Assembly (NCBI GenBank): GCA_043228905.1
Contig: JBHGNT010000001.1
Coordinates: 9,610,001 to 9,674,000 of the forward strand
Direction of reading: 5' to 3'
DNA: 64,000 bases
Source: Azolla caroliniana
Taxonomy: Eukaryota; Polypodiophyta
This document shows, piece after piece, positions 44,819 to 56,593 of the stretch. The translations under genes and the position numbers were made by a program. The notes beneath the pieces were generated by a model. That model worked only from the letters and a program-made list of their open reading frames with translations. It did not search any database and was not told the origin of the DNA. The first letter of the stretch is position 1. Each line of letters opens with the position of its first letter.

Positions 44819-46752
44819 GTTAGAGTTGAAGTTTTTGTGTGATTGTGTCGATGGATAAAATGTTTCGTGAGGTTCTTCCATGCCCCGTTTTATTATCTTC
44901 ACATCTGTGACATAGCCAATCATATGGTCATAGTATACTTTACATGGCTCACTAGACCATATGATGTAGCATATGGTCTAGTATACATTATGTGGCTCCC
45001 AAGCATATGGTCTAGCAAGGCAACGCATTAGATGGATCACTCCTTGCTTCCATTCACAATTATATGTATTGATAATGGCAAACATGTTTTGACGATCATC
45101 TTCAGTATATCCCCAATATCCTTGCCCCAAAAGGTATCGATGGATCTTGTATATCCATGATGCAAAAGTGTTGTGGTATGGAAACTTCTATCCTTGAAGA
45201 AAGCTACCCATTTGTTGATTCGTGCAATTCTTTTAGTGTGATAGTGGTTTCTTCTTCTCTTCTTGTTGGCTTCTTCCTTGTTTCACAACACGCGAACAAT
45301 AGAGCACTAGCTCTTCCACGCACAAGCGACAATGGCATGCTATGATTGCAATAGTCAACTGTAGGAGTGCATGTGAGCCAAATTCTTTCCATGAAAACCA
45401 CAAAAGACCGAGCAGTGTTGTGTCGCCCATTACACACATCGTGAATTCCATGTAAACCAAGGATAGATTTCAAATGCAAATGAGTCGCCAAGTCATGTAA
45501 GCGTTCAAGCAATAGTTGATTGTAGGTTAATTACCTAATTATTAACAAATGGCTTCATGAAAACCACAAAAGACCGAGTGGTGTTGTGTTGCCCATGACA
45601 CACATTGTGAATTGCATGTAAACCAAGGATAGATTTCAAGTGTGAATGAGCGGCCAAGTCATGTAAGTGTTGGCATGTGTTGAAGACTTATTTCAATGCT
45701 TTGAGGCTAGTGTTCATGCTAAGACAACTGGACCAAGGGAATTTGAACATATTACGGTTGTCGAGGATGAATGTGTGACCAAGTATACAAAGGAACCACT
45801 CCTTGCAAACTCAAGATTGGGATAATTTTTGCCTTGGTTAGTAACTATTTTTTTTGCATGTTCAAGGCATTGATAGTGAAGAGTTTGGAGGTTGGAAGGT
45901 CATTGGTTTGACACAACATCAATGTGACATATTGTTCTACAGAAGTGACATATTATGATTCCGAGAAAGTTGTAATGTGAGATTAAAATTTGAAACTGTG
46001 ACCATGGGTATGATGTGGAGTATATAACTAACTGAGAGTACGAGGGCAAAGAAAGACTTACCACAAAGCCGATATAGGTAGCTCTAATACGAGAGAGATT
46101 TTAGATATAGATGGTCATTAGGTTTCACATGAGTTTCATGTGAGTGTGGTGTCCCTAAAGAGTCCCAACCAGACCATGGTTCCGAAGTGAGTCAAGACGG
46201 ACTCAAGAAGCCCCAAAACGTATTGGGACAAGGCGTCAGGATCGAGGTTGGCATGAACATGAGGAGTTGGGAAACAAGAAGGGAACCACTCCCAATGGTG
46301 GTCCCAGTCCCAATACTAAAGAAGGGGTTCGACCCTTGGGTTGGGACTTAGAAAATACCCAGTCCTAGACCTTGCCACAAAAACAACAACGTCGCAGTGA
46401 CCAACCACAGGGGAGCCTAAAAGCCACCTCTTGGCCTAATGGTCAAGGCAGCCCAAAAAGCCATCTCTTGGCCTAACACTAAGGGACTCCACCAGCCACC
46501 CCTTGGTCTATATATGGAGGAGTTTCTCCTCATTTTTGATAATTCCCTTCCAATTAATTTTAGACTCCTCTTCCGAGTCTCTCACTCTGTAATCCTCGTT
46601 CCCTTGCAATTAATTACTTTAGTTTGAGTGTTTTTATGAGTGAGCATAGCAATGGAGCAGAACATTAGGGTTAGGGTATGGTTGTGGAATTGACATGTAA
46701 AGTGAAGGGAGGTATGCTGGAAAGTAGTGGAATGCTGTAACATATTGAGTTG
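44819..46752. other. Unassigned DNA with a 115-bp direct repeat
   Basis: No recognisable gene. A segment starting ATGAAAACCACAAAAGACCG at about 45391 recurs at about 45557 with near 90 percent identity over roughly 115 bp. The sequence near 46.15-46.50 kb has irregular internal repeats (CCACCTCTTGGCCTAA). Open stretches are short. Confidence 0.5.
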
Positions 46753-47362
46753 TGGAATGAATATATTTGAGCTTGCATACAGATTTGGTTGCTGGATCGC
46801 TAATATCGGATTCGAACGCTCTGTCGTTGTAATTGTATACTCTGTGCGTTATTTGGACAAATCTTATTTCGCAAATGTTGTTTCTTTTATAATTTTGCTG
46901 CATAGCACTGCAGCCCATTTCTGTAGTCTTTACATGGTTCCAGCACAAACAAACAAAAAGAAAAAGAAAAAAAGAAACTGACACAAATTAATGGCTCACG
47001 ACACAGGCTTAAACTGTACACAGCACGTGAATTTTCTTAATTAGTAATGATGGTATGTATAAAATACAGTGGAAAAACCATTGTTCCGATATTCTTAATG
47101 ATCTCTGGGAAGGGGTAAATCAAGGCTATTATTATTGAAATCACGACGGGTGGGTATATGTGCGATATGGACAGTGCAACTTATTGATCCTGACCATATA
47201 CATACATACATACATACATGTATGTATTATGTACTACTACTACTCAATCCACCATTATTCTTCATTCATAACAGCCAACGAAATGCCGGCTCAACAGTAT
47301 ATAGTGCAAGAAACACAGACAGTATTCATAATAATGGTGATGATGGAAAGGACTAAATCTGA

Positions 47363-50300
47363 CTACAGGCTGAAGCTCACAGAGTGGAAGTGCAGGAGGG
47401 CCCCCCTGTGGCCTTCCGAAGATTTGGATGTGTCAGGGGCGGCATAGAAGGGGCGGAAAGGCGAGCATCTCTTGCATTCTCTGGCAATGTCCTCTTGCAT
47501 GCTCTCCGATGCCGACACCAGAACTCCCACACATTCCCCACGGTGTTGCTCCACCAAGCCCTCGAAGACATCTGCCAATATTTTGGACCATCAAATTTAG
47601 AAGAACTACACATTCATTGCTTGACATGCTTCATTCTCAGGGGTAATTCATTCATGCATCAATTCAGTGCCATATATAATCGCAAGTCCACTACAGTATA
47701 GCATACATAGCACATTCCTGAGTAGATGGTTTGAAATAGCTATGGCATGATATTTGAATTAACTAGTACTTTATTCAGCCAGAGGATGAGATCATTGAGC
47801 TAGAAAATTCTGCACAAATAGTACTATATATTCGTATATAGTGACTGCAGCTTGAATAGAAGGGATTAAAATTTCAGAATTGGGGTAATCTACCTGTACT
47901 CATATATTCACAAACTTGTATATGTACTACTACTACTCTTCCCAGGTTAAAGAAGATACCACATATATTCACAAATGCTTATGTTATGAAAACATACTTA
48001 ACTTTCTTGGCGTAACGAATGCTTATGTTTTTTCTTTAACGTTTTTAACCTTTAAAACTTTTTTGCCGTAATAAAAAGTTTAGGGTTTAGGGTTTAGGGT
48101 TAGATGTGGACCCTATGATGCCAACCTACCTTTCCAGTTTGGCCGTGACAAAATGTGGACATCCCCATCCCACTGAGATGCGCCATCTTCGATTCCGTTG
48201 TAAGTTGCTCCCAAATCTTCGTTACTTCCGGATGGAGAAGAAGTCGGACTCTGTTTCCTCGGCTGCACCGATGCCGAGCTTATACTCGATTGTCGTCGCA
48301 ACATATGGAACCATAGCAGAACCACGAGGCCGCCACAAATGAGAATCCCCAAGATCATGCACGCCACCACGACATGCGCGCGATTGTAATTGGTGAAGGT
48401 GTGATGGGCATAGGACCTCACAATAAAAGTGTTTGCCAAGCCTGAAAGCACAAAGTATCCTGCAAAGGATGCAATGGTGGTTAATGCTACCCATGAGGTG
48501 CTCCCTGTGCTGCCAATGCTCGAGATTCTTCCATCGGATTGTGGGTGTTGTGCCGCCGGATAAGAGGAATCAAATATCAATGGTTGTGATGTAGGGTGTT
48601 CACGGTTAAACTTGGATAGGTCCAAGGATTGGCCTATTCTATATGAATTATGAGCCGTGTTGCCACCGGGTAGTGGCACTCCCTCATAATCTTGTATGTT
48701 CTTCGAGGTTATGTATACATGTACTCGGATGCGCAGTCCTAATGTCTCATAGCCAGGGAGAATTTGGTTAGGATATAGGGTATTTAGCACACATAACTCC
48801 TCTGGCTTTCTTATGCAGTGGTAGAGTGTGATGGAGGTCGGAAGAGTAGTCGATGCCGGTGAGGATCTAACGTCTTTGTATCGATACAAGATATCGCGGA
48901 TTATAGCGAGGGCAGGGGTGAGGCCTATGCCCCCGGCCACGATGACTAGGGTTTTATACCTGCGAAATATTAATCATATACATTACATTAAGTAATGGAA
49001 GCAACTCATTAATGTGAAGGCTAGTTATATCAATGAGGAACGACAGACATGAGCTTTGGGAACGGAATCGAGAACAGGAATTACGACAAATAATTAGAGA
49101 GATCCCCATACTTTAGGTAGAAATCGGACTCATCGCCGTAAGGACCTTCGACTCTAGCCTTAAACGAGAAAGGGCAGGAACCCCCAGTTTTCTTGGCACT
49201 TGAGAATTGATCGCGCAAACTATTCGTCCATTCGCCGAGAGGCTTGATTACGATGGAGAGCTCCTGCGTGTTATCGAGAGGGGACGATGCGCCACTGAAG
49301 AAGTGCCACTGTAGTTTGGAGATACCAGGAATCTGGATGCACCATGTGGAGAGTGCATTATAGAGTGGGGTCCCTGACATAAGTAATGATCACATTATTG
49401 CCTGTTATTAGTAAAGGTTAGAAGAGCTCACTGACTGAATTTAGTCAGAGAGATTCTGGAATATTAATTAATATGTGGATCCGAACAAGCACACATACAT
49501 GAAAGAGAATCCATTTATGTTACCTTTGGTGGCATTGGTGTTAAGAGGCAGCAAGAGCTCGACTGTGCCATTCTGGAGGAGCTTGGCCGAGGATACGCGG
49601 ACAACACTGGACGATTGGATCATGCGAAGGAAGCGATCGATGAAGAAGAGCATGAGAGGGACGATGAAGAAATGATAATTCCAGACCGCGTGATACAGCC
49701 AAAAGAGGGAGAAGAGGAGATACAGGTGGTGGACCGAGAAGAATATGTCGTAGAAGCGGCGACGCACGAAGGAGAGGGAAGTGGCCCACATGACTAGACC
49801 GAACACCCATGCCACCAGCCCGGCCACTACCGCACAGTTTTCTTGCTTCGTGACCCACCCAAAGATCTAACAACAAGAAGCGAAAAACAAATTATGTCCC
49901 TATCAAGATATGATCAAACACACTCAAGTACAATGAATGCATCATGATGGAGAAACCACATGAGCCCTAGCATAGGTTGGCCCTTGGGACATCATCGGCG
50001 TTAAGCCTTGTAACATTATGGTAATATTGGGCGAGACAGTGAGCGCGAAATACTGCATGATTTGAACCTACCAAGTGCGTACGGTTGGTGTTGGCATAGA
50101 GAATGATGTAGCCGAGGCTATGGAGGCTGACGAGAACAAGCATGGAGACGGCGAGCCAGATGTGGTAGCGCACGGCGCGCTCGAATGGGATGCCTACGAG
50201 CCGAAGAAACGGCGAGCCACGCGACACGGGGATCCAGAGCAACGAGAATGGCACGACGGCCACGCGTCCGAAGTAGAAGGATACGTTATTCAATTTCTGC

Positions 50301-50444
50301 CATGGCCTGCAATATCAATGGAAAACATGAGTGCTTATTATGTACACTCTTGTCACATCTTGTCGAGCTCACGAAAGCCTCCTCGTATATGTGATTGGGA
50401 ATTTAACAAACAATGTGAGCTTGGCGATGGTGTTCAAAGCATGA

Positions 50445-50481
<37 letters not shown>

Positions 50482-51372
50482 TGTTGGAGAGAGAGAGAGA
50501 GAGAGAGATATGGTTATGTCATGATCGTAGTAGGACGTACTTGGCGGGGGGCGGGCCGGAGCCGTGGTGGTGCTGGGTGTTGTTGTCGATGCGGGTGAAA
50601 GCAATGTTGACGATTCTGCTGAAGTGGTAGATCATCAACAAAGTTATGGCCAGAATTCCGAGAAGCTCCGAGGCCGTGAGGATGCCGAAGGGGCTCTTGT
50701 CCACCCACACCGGGTACGTACTCATCTGCCATTGGTTTTTCCAGCCGTTTGCACCCGCGGGCACCACAACACGGAGCTGTGCAGTCTTTGCTTTGATGAA
50801 TGCGCGGAGCCGGATCACGACGAAGCTCAGAATGGTGACGACGAAGAAAGGCATGGTTTGGTATATGAATGTCGAACCTAATGGATGGATGCCATAGATA
50901 TATATATCAGTTTTAAGTAGGAGGGAGCTGATCACTTGACAAACCATATATATGCATACACATATATATGCATTATGTGATCACTAATTATATTATATTA
51001 CTGGTAGGAGGTGTACTGTAACGATTCATCTGGGTGAGATTGATAATGAGGGGCTTAGTTACCTTCGCGACCGTCGGTCCGAAAGAAGCGAGAGTGGGAT
51101 TTGTTGCCGATCCACGACTCCACGTATTTCTTGTCTCCTTCTGGATCGGGCGCGACGAACCACCATAATACCCAAAACACGCACGCGGCCACGATTACCG
51201 CTTCCGTGACCGCTTTTGCCACCTTCGCCCGCCGAATTGCCCCCATCAATCTCTCATCATCCTCATCTAGGCCATGGACGACCGCCGCAGCCTCCCTACC
51301 TGCATCAATCCTTGCGTTAATGCCTCGGAATATCAAACTCGGTAGCCACAAGGCAAGGAGGCCAAAATTCAT
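47363..51372 (-). CDS. FRO-like: Ferric-chelate reductase (FRO/NOX family), seven exons, copy D
   Basis: Exons (- strand): 51372-51063, 50877-50541, 50306-50072, 49866-49524, 49373-49112, 48959-48130, 47571-47363. These are the copy A coordinates plus 32751, with the same splice sites. Translations of the exons I compared are identical to copy A, including the haem histidines (YHIWL, LHSLGY, HHLYLL, YHAVW), VIVAGGIGLTP and the C-terminal HFHSVSFSL. The upstream 2 kb and downstream 0.6 kb are also shared, so both copies would have the same proximal regulation. They either double the dose or one is an assembly duplicate. The same doubt about a further 5' exon applies. Confidence 0.87.
48080..48103 (+). 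repeat. Interstitial telomere-type repeat (TTTAGGG)3 in FRO copy D
   Basis: Same position in intron 6 as in copy A. Confidence 0.85.
50446..50508 (+). repeat. (GT)n then (GA)n microsatellite in FRO copy D intron 2
   Basis: No length change relative to copy A that I can see. This is unusual for a long microsatellite unless the copies are very recent. Confidence 0.9.
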
Positions 51373-51791
51373 CCATAGGAGGCACAAACAACAACAACTA
51401 CTGCTACTTCTCCAACATACTCATCGCGGATTAATCGAGAAGTTAACTGCCGAAAGATGTGCGAAACTCAATCGCTTCTATGTACGGCAATGTTGTTGAT
51501 CATTAGGGAGAAGAATGAGGAGGGTAATGATGCTCGACCAGACAAGCCTTAAACCACACAGATCCTGTTAAGGACAAAGTGGAGTGTTATATATATATAT
51601 ACTTGCATGATATGGTTGGGTTGACTCTAGAGAACAGCTACCCACTAGGTAGTAGTACAACACTGGTACCGCATGGGTTGTACTAATGTGTTAAGTCAAC
51701 TGGTATTTGCGAAGGACCTCTCATGTCCCCATAAAGACAATGCTAAGCACGAAAAATAGATTCAACAAAATATGTCTATAAATTCGTTTGT

Positions 51792-53686
51792 GTGCCGCGC
51801 GCCGGCCGGGTCGACCCTTACACGTTCTTCCCTTTGTGTAAATTACATAATCACAAGAATTGCACCATATTTGTTGGGTATGGAAAACCTCATGGCTACA
51901 AGGGTTATCAATTTTACATTGACCCAAATGTCAAACGATTTTTATTTAGTCAATCACCGATGTGCAATGAAGATAGCCTAATATCTCATACATGAAAAGA
52001 CACAAGCTACAACTACCATACCAAACCCCTCAAACATCAAATCCAACAAACAATATCATCAACTAGTACTTTTAAATAGGCTCCGCTAGCTTCCTAAAAA
52101 CTCGAAGTCATAATTGACAAAATGCTCATCGAACATCTTCTGTGAATATTCACATCACTAGACGCTCAACCACATATTTCCCCTTTAACTAATGACTCAT
52201 CTCTAATAAAAAAACAATCATTACAAGGAGAGCCATATGCTCCAATTACAAATAATAGTAATCTTACCCAAACTAGAAAGATATCTAGTCATGATCTAAA
52301 TATTCATTATGACAAGGGAAAGGAAGTTCGTGAGGAGATCATCAATAAGCTTGGATTGCACTTGAAAAACATGTTGTATTGTACTTAGCCATGCTTTGGT
52401 AGATATGTATGCAAAATGTGGTGCAGTAATGAATGTCTGTGGCAACCTAAGAGCCGTTGAGAAAAAGTAAAAATCCATGATGAATATTTGGAAGTGTCCA
52501 TCATTGTATCATTTAAATCACTTTAGACATAATATACACCATTGTTGGAATAAAAAACATTCAAAATGGCAAACCGTTGGGCACAATACACCTAACTCAC
52601 CTTGATTATTCATGTTTCCATTCTCGCAAAAGCTCCTTTATCCCATTAACAAGATCGTCACGAGTTTATGGAATAGACAATGACATCAATAACAAAGGAT
52701 ACCAAAATAATCAAATTACTAGGGTGTACAAATGCCTCTTCTCCCCTCTAATGGAGAATGCATGAAACATACCAATAATTTTCACATTTTAGCACTAAGA
52801 AATTAGATGATCTTTAGCTCGCTTTCTTTGCAATTAGCTCCCCCTCACTTATATCGACCATTCTTGATGATTCAGTACCTATCAACGAGGCAATACAATG
52901 TGGAAAGGAAAACCATTAAGGAAAAAGAACTTGAAACTCTCTCTTTGTCAACAAAAATGGATTCTAGTACTACTCCTTATAGGCCACTTGCCTATCTCAT
53001 GCAAATAAAAAATTATGTAACCCTAATGGTACAATAGTATGCTATCAAGCTCGGCTAATGGCTTATGGTTTTTCTCAAGTCGAAGGGCTTGACTATTATG
53101 AGACAGTTTCACCTGTTCTCCCTATAGCATCATTCTGACTCCTATTGTTCTAGACACCATTCTTGACCTTGAGGTACATCATTTGGATGTACAAACAACA
53201 TTTCTACCAAAAGAAATCTACATGTCACACCCTCCTGGATTTGAAGCAAGTTCTCAACCAAACTATATTTGCTGGCTCCATCAATGCGTCTAGACTTAAA
53301 CAATTTCCTTCAAGTTGAATTTTATGCTCTCACAAGATTACTCTAGATTGTTACTTGAACCAAATATATACATTGGACATAATCATACATTCAATTGCCC
53401 ATTAGTGTTAACATTATATGTGAACGACAAATTCGTGTAGTTAGAACACCATCTCAAATCACATAATCAAAGATAGAGCTTCCTAAAACATTATCAATTA
53501 CAAACTTAGGCCCTCTACCTTATTTCCTAGTGATGCAAATTACTCGTAATCATAGTCTACCAACTTTGACTATTCGCTAAAAGAAAATCATTAATGAAAT
53601 TTTGAAATCAGTTGGAATGTTAATTATTAAACCTTGTATTACTTACTATGTGTAAATTGTGTGAATAAATGGCCTAATAATGACAA
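51792..53686 (+). pseudogene. Old copia remnant, copy D
   Basis: Counterpart of 19041-20935, with the same broken motifs (GYGKPHGYKGYQFYID and MAYGFSQVEGLDYYETV). Confidence 0.7.
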
Positions 53687-54793
53687 AAAATATAGATTTT
53701 ATGAAGCAATTTCCTTTTATATGATTAATAAGGAAGCATTGATATTGATTTAAAATAACTCGGAATCTTGATCTTTGTTTTGCAATTAACCATCTCTCAC
53801 GCTTTATTTATAGCCCTGATCTTAGGCATTGGAAATCACTTGGAGGGTTATGTACTATCTAAAACACACGTCTAATTATGGCTTATCATATAAATAGATC
53901 CAATTCAAAAGACCAATCAAATCACTAGTTCATTGGTCTAATTGAGAGGGTGCAACATTTCTATGCATATAACCACCATAACTTAAATTCAGATGTTCTT
54001 GGTTGTATCAGATCTATAATTCAAATATCCACTCGATTTAGTCTTTCTCTTCTATAATTTTACATATGGTGGAAAGAATGAGCACATCCTTACTTCAACT
54101 TTGTGTGGTTTTTAACAGGGTATTGATGTGCAAATTTTCAAGTAGGACCACCATCTCCACCCTGCAACCGTTGAAAACACTGTTGGTTCAATGTGCATCA
54201 CACGTTAGACGATTCGTCCGTCATGGTCTAGATGGTGTTCATCCCTAATTTTGAAACTTTCCATCTTCACACGGAGTGGTTGTCATCTCTTGAGCATCTC
54301 AAGAATTCCAAGAGCTATGAGAATTCCCTTGTGAGGAGTTGGCTCCCCTCATTTCAACATTCCATTAATTTGGTCTTCAAGATTTGCCCGAGGTTGCACA
54401 ACCATTCCCCTTGTTGCTCCTCATCAACAATAGTTTGTTATTCAATGCACAATCCTTTCTGTAGTACACACACTTGAGGTGTTGGGATGTTCTTCATTGT
54501 AATAGAGGTTATGGGTATATATATTCTCATGGAGAGGTGTAAAGAATAATAATACATGGTGTGGTGTAACCATCTTTAAGAAAGGTTATCATGTTAAGTG
54601 TTTACTCATTATTACAATTACCATTAAAGTAGCTTCAAATTATTTATACATATACATACATATATACAAATATTTCCCAAATTTTGATACATATACATAC
54701 ATATATACCCAAAATTTGATTATTACTCCTACTAAAAAACAAATAATAATAAATAAATACATAAAAAAAAGGAAAAAAGAAAAGAGAGGGAAA

Positions 54794-56593
54794 ATGGAAA
54801 AAAGAGTGAGAGCCCCCTTCCCCCAAACACAACATTGGAAGATTTCGTCAATCATGGAAACACCATACATCGGCACTACCGAACACGTATCTCAAACAGG
54901 CCCCTCGATCGATAAAGACCAAATGCAAGATCAAAACAATCCAAATACCGGGTGTCCTGTTGAGATTAGTTTCAATAGCGACGAAATCCTTCTACTTGAG
55001 CAGGAGATAGATCGACTCGAGCGCATAGCAATCATATGCCGCGTGGTGGGATCACAGCCAAATAGAGGACTATTGCGAGATATGTTGCAAGGCAAATTTC
55101 ATTCACAAGTAGGTGGAATAAAAGAAGTCCAACCGCTTGGTAAAGGCTTCTATCAAATCGTTCTAGAGGACAAGGAGTCCGTAGCGAACCTCATAACCAT
55201 GTCTCCCTGTCAGGTCCGAAATACTTGGTTATTCATGCGTAAATGGACACATGGTTTTAACCCAGAGAAGGCAGCGCAACATGAGGATTCCATGAAAAAG
55301 GTAACAATGTTATTTCCTGGATTATTCTTAGAATACAACATGTTACTTCCTACTATTGGCAACTCCTTTGGTATGATGTTGGACGAGGAACTAATGCTAG
55401 CGGACAAGCTAAAGAAGCACCTAGGCCCTCCCTCTATCTGCCTATTGGTGCATGACATCAACAAACTTCCTTCCAAGATCCTCATTCCCGGGAAAAACGG
55501 AATGCGGATTGAACAACACATAGAAGTGATTGGCGCACCGGGGCAATGTTTTGCATGCAAAAAACTTGGTCATTTCAAAAAGCACTGCCCCACAAGACGT
55601 ATTAAAGATCCTATGAAGGAGACTCTGAAAGGTCGGGACAACATAGGAGATCAGAAGCCTCCCCCACCACGACCTGATAAGGTTGTGATGGAATGGCGAG
55701 TGGTGGGAAAAACCCATGTCCTTCGGAAAACTCCACAGGCACAAAATCCTCCATCACCAATGAGCCCCAATCGATTTGATCTACTACAAGAGCTCCCCCC
55801 CACGGACGAGCATTCCCCTAGTTCTTTCTTAAGCCCCAAGGAATGGCCTAAGGTGATACCAAGCACACAAGATAAAGTTCTCGTTAAAGCTTACAAAACA
55901 TGGAAGCGAAGAAGGATAAGTCATATTAAGACCTTAATACGGAGCTTGAGTGGAACGGCACCCAATGCAAAAGCAACAAACCAAGGTAGAAGTTTGAATG
56001 TCACGCCTCATATCATAGTCTTCCCGGACACAAATGAGTGTGATTCCTCTAGCCAAGACTTTGAACCACACCCACAAAACGCCTTGAAATGGCTAGGTAT
56101 TGGGCACAAGACAGTGGAAAAAATAAGGGTACATGTATTAGCTGTACACAATAACGGAGTTCCGACGACCTCAATCTCCTTTCCACTCTTGCTTCCGACA
56201 TAGGAAGATTGGTCGAAATCCAAGATTAAAGATATGATATGCAGCCAAGCAGCATGCTTTGTAGCAAAAATAAGTGATGAAGACCTCATGAACGAACTAA
56301 AGCAGCATGGGCATAACACTGAATTCTGGTGCACCATGGATGAAGAGGAACCTCATCTATGTCACATCCACCTGCGGACTATCATAAACACCCAACTAAC
56401 TCCAAGATTTTTCTATTTCTATGAGAAGCATGAAGGGGCGATTGAAGCTCACAAGATAGCCCACAAACTCCACTCATGGATGTGGACCATCATTCCATCA
56501 ATGGAAATGATTGGCTGTCAAAATGGTGAGTGCTCCCCACTCACAACATGTTGTGCAAAGCATCAGGCACAAATCTCCCACTCCATTCCATGA
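54794..56593 (+). pseudogene. LINE ORF1 (RNA-binding gag-like protein), one internal stop
   Basis: From ATG 54794 the frame runs to a TAG at 56201 and, in the same frame, on to a TGA at 56591. The ancestral protein had about 600 codons. It has an N-terminal domain like plant LINE ORF1/DUF4283 (LLEQEIDRLERIAIICRVVG, FMRKWTHGFNP) and a CCHC knuckle CFACKKLGHFKKHC near 55.55 kb, followed by a proline-rich region. The TGA overlaps the ORF2 start (ATGA). ORF1 proteins coat LINE RNA. Only the TAG separates it from an intact frame. Confidence 0.75.

Larger units (their letters stand above)
46753..54676. other. Segmental duplication block, copy D (FRO block)
   Basis: Matches 14011-21925 at offset 32751. 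The left border lies in the copia tail (GTGGAATGAATATATTTG). The right border near 54676 meets the 5' end of a LINE. See copy A for the distribution of differences. Confidence 0.9.

Noticed and set aside
45204-45512. 102-codon frame on the - strand considered as a PPR or other gene
   Set aside because: No motif spacing of a known repeat protein. Part of the frame is in a 115-bp direct repeat whose other copy does not keep the frame.
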